From Coemansia sp. RSA 1804 (lineage: Eukaryota > Kickxellomycota > Kickxellomycetes > Kickxellales > Kickxellaceae), in contig JANBTH010000288.1 of the NCBI GenBank assembly GCA_027578815.1, positions 1 through 22,296 on the forward strand: DNA of 22,296 bases. Reading direction: 5' to 3'. A program made the translations under genes and the position numbers. Below the pieces are notes generated by a model. The model saw only the letters and a program-made list of their open reading frames with translations, made no database searches and had not been told where the DNA came from. Shown here piece by piece: positions 8,424 through 18,623 of this stretch (position 1 is the first letter of the stretch; each line of letters starts with the position of its first letter).

Positions 8424-11400
8424 CTATGCGTGTGCAAAGAGTTTGAGCTTGTATCCTACACATGGTTCTTGATGAAAAAACAGCGTGTTATATAGCAGTT
8501 TAAGAGGTTGATTTAATGAGATAATTAGTTCAAATCTTGGCTACGCGTATTTTTTATTTGTTTGACTTCAAAGCTTGGTATAGGCTAAAAGAAATTAAAC
8601 AACAAGTTGCCAGCCAATATGATTGCAAGTTTCTAGGTGTTTGCAAGAGATGTTGAAAGGGAGTTTGACGTACTTTCCAAATAGCCAGAAAAAAGATGTA
8701 CCAGCACCTTTTCTTTTTTTTTTTGGACAGAGCAAACAGTTGGTGGATAGCGTTACAGATAGGTTGTTGCGTTAATAATATGATGGAATAGAAAATAAAG
8801 AATAAGCGCGGGAAGCTGTGCTGTAGGGTTGTATGAGGAGAAAGGCAAATAGAGCGTGCTTTTATACCAGCAATGGAAAACGAGCATGGCTGGAGTTGGA
8901 CTGTGTTGGTAAAACCATACTACACACTTGGACAGTGTGAAAAGAAAGGAAGAAAAGATGGCGCAGCTGGATTTCAAGTAAGAGAGCCTGTTTGCAACAA
9001 CGGCGTTGGATTGAGTATGGAACAAACAAAGTAAACGAGGATAAGGTGTGCTGGGTTGATTCAGAGCTGTTCTTAATGTGAACAGGACAGACAAAACATG
9101 CAATAAAGTGAAACACGCGAGGCTGAGGCTGGTAGCTGAATGCAGGATATGCGTGGCACTAGTCTTGGTTTAGAGTGACCAGATTACAAGAAGGTAGAAG
9201 GTTAGATAGTTCTGCAACAATTGCCAAAAGTACAGGTGCCGGTGGGCTTGTTGGGAGCACGCCGATGTACAAACAAATTCTGCTACTGGATAAGCCGGAA
9301 ATGTGGTTTAAAATGTATTTGGACAAATGAGTTGAACAAGTCAGAACAACAAAGCAAATGGCAGCCTTACTTTTTATATGTCTTGCTTGAAGCCTCTGGC
9401 GCAGAATGCAATAGAATGTCGATATAGCGTTATGTGGTTTTGGCAGTGAAGTGGACAAGAGCGCGTAACGCTATTGTTGGTTTGTAAAGAGCGATCAAAC
9501 AATTCAATTTTTGGAGAAGAGAAAATAAAGGTCGTGCCTTGGTATTCGATAACGCCTCAGGTGCCGAGTGCTGAGAAAGAGCTAACAGGTCATGCAATAA
9601 GCAGGCATCAGACGAGACAGAGGGAATGAAGCCGAGGATCAGAATATAGAATGGCAAAGAGTCTTTGGAAGCGAAAAAGGAGAGCATCAGCCAGCACTAG
9701 CGGTTACCAGACGCCTTTTATACAGAAGCGGCCTGCGGAATTACAAACTCTATTTTGCTCTTTTTACGCGGGTGCGGAAGGCCCAGTAAACAAATGGGAT
9801 CTCAGGGCAGGCAGCGCTGCTTTCTTGTACACCAAACCTCAGGAAATATGAGGCACAGAGCAGTACAGTCAAGAACCTGGCTCCGGAATGCTGCAGAACG
9901 AGAGGCGCTGCTTACTGTGCCTGGAAATGTAAGCAGGAAGCGGCCGCATGGCTTTTCTCTGGGCTTTGGCACCAGCAGCTTAGCTGCCCAGCCTTTCTCG
10001 CGTGTCTTTTCTTTCTCCGTTGGCCATCCTGGCACAGCCAAAAGGGGGAAATACTTTGGACGCCTTTGTTGTTCTTCTCGGGCTGGAGGCCCTGGGTTGA
10101 CAATAATCATACATGTATGTATGTTTACTGCATGTGTGTGTCCAGGAAATTTGCATCTGCCAGACAATTGTCCACGCAAATAAGCCCTGATTTGGCGGGT
10201 TTGCTTTTTCTACACAACGGCATGCACTCAGCCGACACTCGAACATTCATAAACACGATTCGCTTTGAACAACACGGTATTTGTGCTTTGGGTCCAAGCT
10301 GATGCCTTGCTACACGTATTATCAAAGTACCTGTTCCGAAGGCTGTTTTTATTTTTGTCATTGTCATCTCCGTTGTTGCTTTTTCTCTTTTTCAATTGTC
10401 GCTCTTGTCATTGGCACTTTTTGCGGGACTTTTCTCTGCTTTCCTTGCTGCCTGCTTATATTTCACCCCCCATTGTTCCCGATGTTGCCCATTCAATTAT
10501 TAGATACGCTTTTCTTCCCACTCTGCCCGGCTTCTGTGGCGGCTTTATAAAATGGAATAAGGGTTCTGAAACACACATGCTGCGCCATCTTTTTTTTCCT
10601 GGTTGTTGCTACCTTCAGCTTCTCCCCACCCCTGATTTAGCTGTCTTACTAGACGCCACCAGAGTGTGTTGTTTGCGGGTTTTCTGGCTGGGCTAGAGAA
10701 AAATTTTATTCTGCAATAGCACAGTCTAAATACACAAGTCATTATATGTATCCCGACGATGCAATAAGACCCTTATTCCACCTTGTTCAATGGATGTAAC
10801 GGCGACATTCCACTTTGCACAAGCAATGCTTTTGACTAAAACACATGTCTGGAGCTTCAATTAATGCGCGTAGTTGTTTTGTTCATTGTTTCCCCCCAAC
10901 ACCAACAATTACAGCAGCAAAACCCCTGTAACGACCATTGCACCCAAACACGAGAAAAGTAAAGCGACAAGAGCCAGGTTTCCGCATAAATGCGTTTTTA
11001 CATGTCGCAGTGGATATTATACGTTGGCTTGATTTTGCCTTGTTCAGAAGTAAAGTTTTAATTGCGCTCCGGGCCATTACTAGCATTTATGCTGATTCGG
11101 CAAGAGTAGTTGCTTTAAAATGCAATAGTGGGTCTACAAGAAGCTAAGACATAGTGCTAAAGCCTAGCATTAATATGACAAGTGCAGCATCGTTCTCTTT
11201 GCGCATATATGTTTGTTGCTAAAGTTGTACGTCTTCTTGTCTTTCCTTTGAAAAGCATGATTTAAGAAAAAGAAACATGGCACAGCTGGCTCCTTTGCCG
11301 ACTGTCTGTCTGTTGTTTTCTATTTTAATCCATGTATTGTGTAATCTAGGTTTGCAGCATTTGTTCAAATGACTTGCAACATTGAAACACATAGAGCCAA

Positions 11401-11971
11401 GCTTATGTAAAAAGCCTCCTTTGCTTAGCATCGTGTCCAATAATTGCAATGACCCATCTGCTGGCCTCAGTTAGCATATTTTTGACTTGTTTGAATGCTA
11501 TTACCATTATTTGCAAAATAATAATAATGTACATTCCTGTCCACATTTTCCACCCTAGCTGAACGAAAGGTGTCAACAACAAGCAATGTGCGGCCTACCA
11601 GATGCGAAAGTGACTATGCATCGGCATAACCCCACTCCAAATCGCATATGATTGCCGGAAACGGGTTCAGGATACCGAAAACGGATTATGTAAATACAGG
11701 CGCAGTGTGCTTTCCGCTTTATGTTTTCAGATTTTTATTCTCATCTGCTGTGTCTATGCATATGCGGAAAGGTAATATATGTATGTGTAGGCCACAGTAA
11801 TAGCCGCGTGTTGTCCCTTCCACTCGCATGCATGGAAAACTTTGCTCAAGAAACTTTGACCAGAGAAACAACATATAAGCATTGGTTGTCAGTATATGTA
11901 TATTTTTGCTGCTCTTGTTAGCGCAAACAACATGGAACTAAAAGAAAATAAACAAACACCAATGTCTGCAT
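8424..11971. other. Gene-poor region of 3.5 kb, no secure feature
   Basis: No ORF here has a recognisable domain, and none exceeds about 143 residues. Those of 9.75-10.2 kb on both strands are mirror shadows of each other. By eye the plus strand is purine-rich from about 8.6 to 9.7 kb and pyrimidine-rich from about 9.95 to 10.7 kb. A 9-bp inverted repeat (ATAGCGTTA at 9424-9432, TAACGCTAT at 9466-9474) is the only other small structure noted. No tRNA B-box was found. It may be long regulatory DNA, an unannotated noncoding transcript, or eroded mobile-element sequence. Confidence 0.4.
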
Positions 11972-12193
11972 CATTTACCAGACACCCAGCCACTGGTGAA
12001 GCCATCTATTCCAGGTGCTTTATTTGCTGATGACATCTACCAGAATTCTGGCATGCATGTACAACATAGAACCTGTCTGGCTTTTTAAAGGCATTTTGTA
12101 CATGCACTGTGAACATGATAGAATGAGCCAGCTGTTTTGCTCTAATGTGGGCTTTAAACCTTCACTGTCAAAAGAGAGCAAAGATACTGCGGC
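11972..12193 (+). mobile_element. Possible reverse-transcriptase relic (non-LTR type), frame-broken
   Basis: One plus frame from about 11972 reads HLPDTQPLVKPSIPGALFAD followed by DIYQNSG, which ends at a stop soon after. The stretch IPGALFADD fits the (Y/F)-A-D-D catalytic block of reverse transcriptases, with the hydrophobic-Pro-Gly lead-in common in fungal LINE-like elements. The FADD codons are 12023-12034. In a different frame about 40 codons later, VGFKPSLSKES (from 12147) resembles the following block, in which a Gly-Phe and an Asn-x-x-Lys-Ser-like segment occur. The frame change and stops mean it is dead. No upstream palm motifs, endonuclease, poly(A) tail or target duplication was found, so this rests on two short motifs. 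Confidence 0.3.
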
Positions 12194-12284
12194 AGTGATA
12201 TTTTTAGGACACATCGTTCAAGATGCCATCCTCTCCTTTTCCCGCCTTTCTTGTGCACCGCCAGCCAAATGCATTGACGGCTAG

Positions 12285-12725
12285 CCTATTCCTGCTGAGA
12301 AAAAGGGTTCCAGGCTACATTCATTCATTACCAATATCACAAGCATATAACCCCCTCACCAATGAGGCTTTTTAAATAACCATCATCCAGTTTCATAAGC
12401 ACATATTGTCCATAAAGACGGCTCCCCTTTCTGACAGATTCAATTATTTGCAAGATACATGAGTGTAAAGGTGGAAAACTGATGTATGTTCGGCAACTGG
12501 CATACATTATCAGCCATATGTGAAAAAAAGTGCCAATGAGTTTTGCTTTTCAAAGCTGGCTTGTCACCACCATGTGGTAATATTCCATTGGGTTTATTAT
12601 TATTGTTTTCTTCTGCAGTACAAAACGCTTGCTTTTTACCAATATAGCTAAATGAATAATATTTTAAAAATAAAGAACAATTGAATCAAACAAGATGACT
12701 GCGAGTGATGTTTGCTTTCATTGCA
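12285..12725. other. Intergenic region downstream of Rtf2, no gene seen
   Basis: AT-rich sequence with no ORF of interest on either strand. It lies between the reverse-transcriptase-like relic and the 3' end of the minus-strand Rtf2 gene. Confidence 0.5.
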
Positions 12726-12731
12726 TTTATT
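12726..12731 (-). terminator. Candidate poly(A) signal of the Rtf2 gene
   Basis: TTTATT on the plus strand gives AATAAA on the minus strand, about 35 nt after the Rtf2 stop codon. The position fits a fungal 3' end signal. Confidence 0.4.
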
Positions 12732-12765
12732 TACATAATCCAAAACAAAAAAGTGGGGCTTTAGG

Positions 12766-13509
12766 TTATGCCGCTGTCCGCTGAGCTTTGGTATGCTTTT
12801 CTTCGGCATTAGTGGCTGAATGGCCCAAGGCCAATCCGACTGGTTCAGAGCCGGTGTCTTCTCTCTTGCGCTTCTGTTTGGGCTTGTGTTTGCTTTTATC
12901 GTCCTTTTTGTGTTTTCTTTTCGTCTTCTCCGCCTGTTTCCGAGCATCCATCTCCTTCTTAAGCAAGCTCAGTACCTCGGGATCCTGCGAGTTAATTGGA
13001 ACCACATCATTTGATTTGAATGGTTCACTGCAAACTACACAGAGACCGCTAGAAATCTCCTTTCTTGCCTGTGCAGAAAACACACAACCACACGACCACA
13101 AGAATTCAAAAGGAGCATTGCCATTCATTTCTTTCCCTGTAACAGGACATACAAATGGCGCAACAGGTTGCTGGTCAAAGGAAAGAATCGCTGTGCTCTT
13201 CTTACTCTTCTCGTATGCCGGGTTATCCTTTGCTGTCAGCGTTTTAATGTCCTTCAAGCTCCTAATATGTTGGCATACCTGGGCACCGTCCCCAAAAGTA
13301 TTTTTCCCAAGCAAATACTCGAGAACGGCCTCGCGGTTGTACAGACGGCCCAGTCCGTCTCCAACAACTGGAGCTTCAAGAGGCTTCTTGGATAGCGCAC
13401 AGTGGTAGTACATTGCTATGAGTTGGTTTTTGCGATCCGCCTTTTCGTCCTTTGGTTTCTCGCGGACCATCTCGCTCCTGCGAGGAATACTTCCACCGTC
13501 ATTTCCCAT
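12766..13509 (-). CDS. rtf2: Rtf2 family protein (replication termination factor 2)
   Basis: An intronless 247-residue ORF, a size close to fission yeast Rtf2. It opens with the family hallmark MGNDGGSIPRRSEMV. A U-box/RING-like module follows: YYHCALSKKPLEAPVVGDGL (34-53), GRLYNREAVLEYLL, then FVCPVTGKEMNG (119-130), WSCGCVFSAQA (138-148) and CVVCSEPF (157-164). The Cys/His positions match the C2HC2-type fold of Rtf2. The last 60 residues are Lys/Arg-rich (KTKRKHKKDDKSKHKPKQKR), probably nuclear targeting or nucleic-acid contact. In fission yeast Rtf2 stabilises paused forks at the RTS1 barrier and affects splicing; human RTF2 is removed from stalled forks by the proteasome. The start is secure because the hallmark is at the first Met. 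Confidence 0.93.
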   Translation of the reverse strand: MGNDGGSIPRRSEMVREKPKDEKADRKNQLIAMYYHCALSKKPLEAPVVGDGLGRLYNREAVLEYLLGKNTFGDGAQVCQHIRSLKDIKTLTAKDNPAYEKSKKSTAILSFDQQPVAPFVCPVTGKEMNGNAPFEFLWSCGCVFSAQARKEISSGLCVVCSEPFKSNDVVPINSQDPEVLSLLKKEMDARKQAEKTKRKHKKDDKSKHKPKQKRKREDTGSEPVGLALGHSATNAEEKHTKAQRTAA

Positions 13510-13784
13510 CCTTTGATATTTATAATTATGCTAGTAGTAGTTACGTTGTGTCTGATTTACAAGTTAAAAGCTAGAGAAAAGGTACAGAATGCTAAAACAT
13601 ATGACTTTAGACTAATTAAACAACAGCACTTTTTAATATATCTTGCAAAATGTATAATAAAGCTTATGGCCTATTTTCACGTGCAAAATGTTTTTATTAT
13701 TTAAATTCTTTCTATTCACTCTCTTGTTATGCAAGCTTTGAAAATGTTTAATCTAGCAGATTGTAAAAGGCCCTAAATCAATAC

Positions 13785-14339
13785 CTATGTTAGCCACTGG
13801 ATTATCCGTCGAACTAAACTCGGTGAGAGGAATTTTTCTGGCAAGAAACTATTCTCCACATGCGATGTGCTCCACATTTTAACATCCCGTAAAGCATTTA
13901 TTCGCAGGAGCAAATAGTTGAGAAACGCAAAAATGTAATATGGATTATTTGGCTCAATAATAAACGTCAAAAGTCGTTCAATTTTGGTGTCGAGCATCTC
14001 AATCTCTCCTTGTGCTTCCTCTTCCAGTCCTAATTGAATGATTGACAGACATTCGTCGCTAAAACGTATCCCAAAGAAGGAGAGGTTCCGAAGGTTGTAA
14101 AGATTTGGAAGAAGCTTCGGTATATCGTTAAAATCTGTCAGATTCACCCAAGATATTATTCGTTGAATGTCATCCAATAAACCAAAACTTGCTCTACAAG
14201 TGCTTCCAACCTTAGTATATCCAAAATAGCGGTCTACTACTTTGCAGAGGTTGTTGTTAGGCGCCGGTGTCCCGGTAACTTCAATATTTGATTTCTTGAT
14301 TTCTACAAACCGAAATATACCAACAGAAACAATTGAATT
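13785..14339 (-). pseudogene. 5'-truncated paralogue of the neighbouring F-box/LRR gene
   Basis: The minus frame is open from about 14448 to 13785, but homology to the intact neighbour (14663-16299) starts only near 14339. Matching blocks are APNNN, DRYFGYTK.GSTC, DIQR..SWVN.TD, YNLR, SDEC.SII.LGLEEE.QGEIE.LDT.IE, and FLP.KF. The copy lacks the F-box and the first LRR half and has no ATG in the homologous frame. It has a seven-residue in-frame deletion after the WVN.TD block, and its last 13 residues have diverged. No internal stop is present, so decay may be recent, or the piece may still be spliced into something upstream. It reads as a dead tandem duplicate, 3' of the intact gene and on the same strand. 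Confidence 0.7.
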
Positions 14340-14662
14340 GCCTCCTCCTGGTTCCAGTTTGAACCAGGCGAAGCTGCTATCGCTGCGTTTCTTTTTTATA
14401 AGCCTTTTGTTTATTATTATAATTTTAATTGTCAGACAGTTGGGGCTCTAGTTGTTGACCCAACATACCCGATTGATAAGAAATCAACATATATTGGATA
14501 AAATGGATTTCACCCGCAGCACAGTTTTGTTATCACGCTATATATTCAACGCTGAGACCCACCCGCTTCCTCATTTTACTTGGAACAAGTAAGGAGAATT
14601 AGTAACACTGAACATAATGTAAATGGTTTGTACAATAAGCTAGAGACTGAATTATAATATAT

Positions 14663-16299
14663 TTAAAAATAGAAATGAAACTTATAATATGTGAACTTGA
14701 CATGTGAAAACTTTGTAGGCAAGAAACTTTTCTTAACAAAAGCAGAATAAGTATCATCAATCGCAATTCCCCTTAGAGTCGGTATTCGTAGCAAGAGATG
14801 ACTGAGAAACGCAAGAACGCTGGGTGGACTGTCTGGTTTAATATACTTCAATCTAAGATATTCAATTCTAGTATCCAAAAGCTCAATCTCTCCTTGTTCC
14901 TCTTCCTCTAACCCCAAACGAATGATGGAAAAGCATTCATCACTTAAATGGATATTACGAAGAAGAAGCTTTCGAAGGTTGTAAAAGTTAGGCATGTGCT
15001 TCAGTAGCTCATTGAAATTAATGGATTGAAGGCGTAGATCAGTAACATTCACCCATGATACTGTCCGTTGAATGTCAATTGATAAACGAAGGTCGGCTTT
15101 GCAGGTGCTCCCAATCTTAGTGTACCCAAAATAACGATCTGCTGCAATGTAGAAGTTATTGTTGGGTGCACCTTCCCTAAATACATAAATGTGCAGTTTG
15201 TTAACGCTTGTAAACCGTAATCTGCTAGCAGCAACAATCAAATCACAGCTATTTCCAATAGTCAATTCCTTCAGATGTGTGGGTATTGTATCAGTATAAA
15301 ACACATCACAATCCATTGGAAACCCCACTAAAGCTATATTCTCGAGTTTAGGAAATTGGAGCATGTGTGATCCAAATGGCCTCGCCTGTTTTGAATACTT
15401 TTCTGAACGTTTCTTCTCTTCATCTGTTTGATTTTGATAGGACAGATCTAATGTTTTTAAATCTGCAAACTCTATGCGCCCAGGTGTTGTAAAGTCATGG
15501 AACATCCACCACGAAAAGTTGCTTCTAGATATGTTGTGAAGTTTTAAGTGCTGGAGTGATTTGGCGTAAAAAGAAGAATGTCGATGTGTATGGTTATTAA
15601 GCTCCAGCGCAAGCGATGTCAATTTGGTTGAGAATAGTGGCAGAGAAATACCAATTGAATAGCCAAAATGTAGGCACTTCAGACGCAGTGAGTATTGGTA
15701 AATAAGGATGTAGAATATTGCTAGTAGCGTTTTGTCTTTAATATAATAGAAATCTACATGAGTTAGATTCGGTACTTTGTTATGAAAATCACTAATGTGT
15801 TTTATAATCGTTGTCGAAATATCTTTCAAGCTTATTTCTTGATGAACAGAAGGGGATATATGACATTAGTTTCAAATGCAAGCAATGAAAGACTCAGCCA
15901 ATAACCAACACCAAGTTTTAAAAGATTTATTAGAATATGACCATACTCCCTAACCCGTAGCTTGGATTCAACAAACACTTTTAGCTTAGTCACACAATCG
16001 CAGTTGTACCTGTCACGTCCAGTGATGATGCCAAGGTTGGATCTGCAAACAAAGTCATTGTCAGCGTAGTAGACACAGCTTTTTAGATTGACTTTTGGAT
16101 AACCATTGTAGTTCAGTGGGTAAATATCAACAAAGCCTTGAGAAAACACATAACTTTTAAACAAGTGGTACCACTTGGTACACACCTGAAGCAGGATAAG
16201 CTTATGTTTCCACTTGTCAATGTTTGTAGCCAGTTCACCAGATGCAAACCAGAGAATGCGATAAAGGACTTCAGAATCCAGGTCGTTTATGTGAACCAT
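14663..16299 (-). CDS. F-box-like leucine-rich repeat protein
   Basis: I join 15912-16299 and 14663-15837 across a 74-nt intron (CTTG|GTGTTG ... CATCAAG, with CTAAT inside). The split codon becomes GAA, and the protein is 520 residues with ...INLLKLEISLKDISTTIIKH at the seam. The N-terminus (MVHINDLDSEVLYRILWFAS, then LLQVCTKWYHLFKSYVF) has the helix pattern of a divergent F-box: L.-E.-L-.I, then V-C..W. The rest alternates short Leu-rich strands (LTHVDFYYI, LKCLHFGYS, LKTLDLSYQ, LENIALVGF, LKELTIGNS, VTDLRLQSI, LRKLLLRNI, IEYLRLKYI), about eight to ten irregular LRRs. F-box/LRR proteins are SCF ubiquitin-ligase substrate adaptors; the target is unknown. Codons are AT-rich, unlike the GC-rich neighbours. 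I prefer Met 16299 over 16338 because the F-box begins there. Confidence 0.72.
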
Positions 16300-16565
16300 G
16301 TTGAAGAGGAGAGGTAGCTTTAAATAACAATTATTCAAAAATAAAGGAATAGAGAAACGAAAGTGGTTGTCATGTCTATTTTGTTGTCAAAGACATTATG
16401 ACAAAGAAAAGTTGACACGTCTGCAACGCACATGCAACATATCTGCAAATATGCATTGGTAATTCCAGCACAAAATAGCAATTAAATCATAATCAACGTA
16501 ATATTGAAGAAAATAAAACACTCAGCTCAGCCAGAGCAACAAAGCAGCAGAAAAAAACGCAGTAT

Positions 16566-18179
16566 TTACTCAAACTCGATGGTGCTGGGCGGCTTGGAGC
16601 TGACATCGTAAAGCACGCGGTTAACGCCATGGACCTCGTTGATGATGCGGTTGCTGATGCGCTTAAGGACATCGACGGGCATGGGGAACCAGTCGGCAGT
16701 CATGAAGTCCTTGGTCTCGACGGCGCGCAGAGCAATGACCTGCTCGTAGGTGCGCTGGTCGCCCATAACGCCGACGGAGCGGACCGGGAGGAGCGCAGCG
16801 TAGGCCTGCGAGATCTGGCGGTAGAGGCCGGCCTTCTTGATCTCGTCGATGTAAATGTGGTCCGCACGGCGCGCAATCTCGACCTGGGAGGGCGTGACCT
16901 CGCCCAGGACGCGGATGGCAATGCCGGGACCCGGGAACGGGTGGCGCCAGACCAGATCCTCGGGAATCTCAAGAAGCGCGCCAAGCGCACGCACCTCGTC
17001 CTTGAAGAGCTCGCGCAGGGGCTCGATCAGCTTGAGCCGCATGTCCTCCAGCAGTCCGCCGACGTTGTGGTGCGACTTGATGGTGGCCGAGGGGCCCTTG
17101 AACGAGATGCTCTCGATGACGTCGGGGTAGAGCGTGCCCTGCAGGAGCCACTCGATGGCACCCAGCCCGTTCTGGCGCGAGATCTCGTCAATCTTGTGCG
17201 ACTCGGCCTCAAAGACCTCAATGAACGTGTTGCCAATGATCTTGCGCTTCTTCTCGGGGTCGGTGACGCCCTTGAGCCGTCCAAGGAAGAGGTCGGAGGC
17301 GTCGGCAACAGTCAGGTTGATGCCGAGACTGTCGGCAAGGGTCTGCTTGACCTGCTGGCACTCATTCAGGCGCATCACGCCATTATCCACAAGCACGGCG
17401 TGGAAGCGGTCGCCGATCGCACGCTTCATCAGCACCGCGGCAACGGTCGAGTCAACGCCGCCGGAGACAGCGCCAATGACAGAGCCGGTGGGGCCAACAA
17501 GCGTGCGGATGCGCTCGAGCTCCTTGTCGATGAAGGAGGACATGGTCCAGTTTGCCTCGCACTGGCAGATGCCAACGACAAAGTTGCGCAGAACAATGGC
17601 GCCATCGACGCTGTGGGTGACCTCGGGGTGGAACTGGATTCCGTAGATCGACAGCGTGTTGTGTGCAACGGCGGCGTACTCGCTGGTGGTGGTGGACCCG
17701 ATAACAACAAAGTCCTTCGGAGGCTTCTCGAGGTGGTCGCCGTGGCTCATCCACACGTTGGTTGGCGTCGGCACGTCCTGGAACAGCTTGTGCGAGTGGT
17801 GGTCGGCCTGCGGATGCAGGTTGAGCTCGGCGAAGCCGTACTCGCGCTTGACTGCAAGGCTGGTCTCGCCCCCGAGGTTGCGCGCGAGCTCCTGCAGGCC
17901 GTAGCAGATACCGAGGATCGGGACGCCCAGGTTGAACACCTCCGGATCCACATGCGGCGCGCCCTCGTCGGTGATCGAGAACGGGCTGCCTGACAGGATA
18001 ATGCCCTTGGGCTTGAACTTGAGCTCCGAGATCTTCTGCGTGCATGGCAGCAGCTCGCAGTACACGCCCGCCTCGCGAACACGGCGGGTGATGAGGTGCG
18101 AGTACTGCGATCCAAAGTCCAGAATAAGGACCGTATCGTACATGTTGGCGACCTGGGCCGTGGCTTCGATGGAGGTCAT
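16566..18179 (-). CDS. GUA1: GMP synthase (glutamine-hydrolysing)
   Basis: A 537-residue intronless protein, close to the 525 of yeast Gua1. It makes GMP from XMP, ATP and glutamine, the last step of de novo GMP synthesis in the cytosol. A class I glutamine amidotransferase domain (about 12-207) has the nucleophile Cys92 in GICYGLQ and the His184/Glu186 pair in FHPEV. The ATP pyrophosphatase domain follows with the PP-loop SGGVDS (239-244), and the dimerisation domain ends in DVSSKPPSTIEFE, the family's usual tail. RHPFPGPGIAIRV and VGVMGDQRTYE are further signatures. I start at 18179 (MTSIEATAQV). An in-frame upstream Met at 18338 would add 53 hydrophobic residues, which look like translated leader. 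All catalytic residues are intact. Confidence 0.97.
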   Translation of the reverse strand: MTSIEATAQVANMYDTVLILDFGSQYSHLITRRVREAGVYCELLPCTQKISELKFKPKGIILSGSPFSITDEGAPHVDPEVFNLGVPILGICYGLQELARNLGGETSLAVKREYGFAELNLHPQADHHSHKLFQDVPTPTNVWMSHGDHLEKPPKDFVVIGSTTTSEYAAVAHNTLSIYGIQFHPEVTHSVDGAIVLRNFVVGICQCEANWTMSSFIDKELERIRTLVGPTGSVIGAVSGGVDSTVAAVLMKRAIGDRFHAVLVDNGVMRLNECQQVKQTLADSLGINLTVADASDLFLGRLKGVTDPEKKRKIIGNTFIEVFEAESHKIDEISRQNGLGAIEWLLQGTLYPDVIESISFKGPSATIKSHHNVGGLLEDMRLKLIEPLRELFKDEVRALGALLEIPEDLVWRHPFPGPGIAIRVLGEVTPSQVEIARRADHIYIDEIKKAGLYRQISQAYAALLPVRSVGVMGDQRTYEQVIALRAVETKDFMTADWFPMPVDVLKRISNRIINEVHGVNRVLYDVSSKPPSTIEFE

Positions 18180-18623
18180 TTTCTTTCTAGTTTCTACTAC
18201 TGCCGATCGGCTACCGGGAAGAAAGGATAATACTGAACAAGCAAAAAAGATGAGAGTAGTAGCGTAAGGGTATAAAAATACAAAGAGAAAAAAAAGCCCA
18301 GGAAAGGAAAAAGTCGTTGGATCGCAAATGCTCTCCACGAAGCCTTCGATTTATACAAGTCCAGACCATCATCCATCACCATTTACGTGCGTCAACAGAA
18401 AAAAAATTTTTCCAAAGTTTATCAATTTTCGATCACTTGGTGACTCAACCATTTCTGAGTTACACCTTTACGTTTAAAAAAAAATAAACCACAAGGTGCA
18501 TTTAGGCAGAGCTGGCTCGGCTCGACCAGCTCAGCTAGATGTTTCCTAAGATGCCGAATCTGATGAAAAAGCCGATAAGACAAATTAATACAAAAGCCCG
18601 CCCCGCCCGCTTCTCCACTCCGT
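18180..18623 (-). other. GMP synthase 5' leader and frataxin 3' region
   Basis: On the minus strand this runs from the frataxin stop to the GMP synthase start, two genes in the same direction. It is pyrimidine-rich on the minus strand near the GMP synthase ATG, like the other leaders. The in-frame hydrophobic extension of the GMP synthase ORF (18180-18338) lies here. No other feature was seen. Confidence 0.5.

Noticed and set aside
9424..9474. 9-bp inverted repeat ATAGCGTTA / TAACGCTAT
   Set aside because: Too short with a 33-nt loop to stand out from chance in several kilobases.
9755..10183. 142-codon plus ORF and its 125-codon minus mirror
   Set aside because: Both frames are open over the same DNA, neither has a domain or a codon pattern like the real genes, and no splice context supports either.
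10265..10696. Hydrophobic 143-codon ORF that looks like a membrane protein
   Set aside because: The Leu/Phe richness comes from T-rich DNA like the leaders elsewhere. It has no basic loops, no family pattern, and no conserved start context.
16629..17993. 454-codon plus-strand ORF opposite GMP synthase
   Set aside because: It is the antisense shadow of a GC-rich coding frame. It has no domain, is Asp/Val/Leu/Gly-repetitive, and the minus-strand enzyme is unmistakable.
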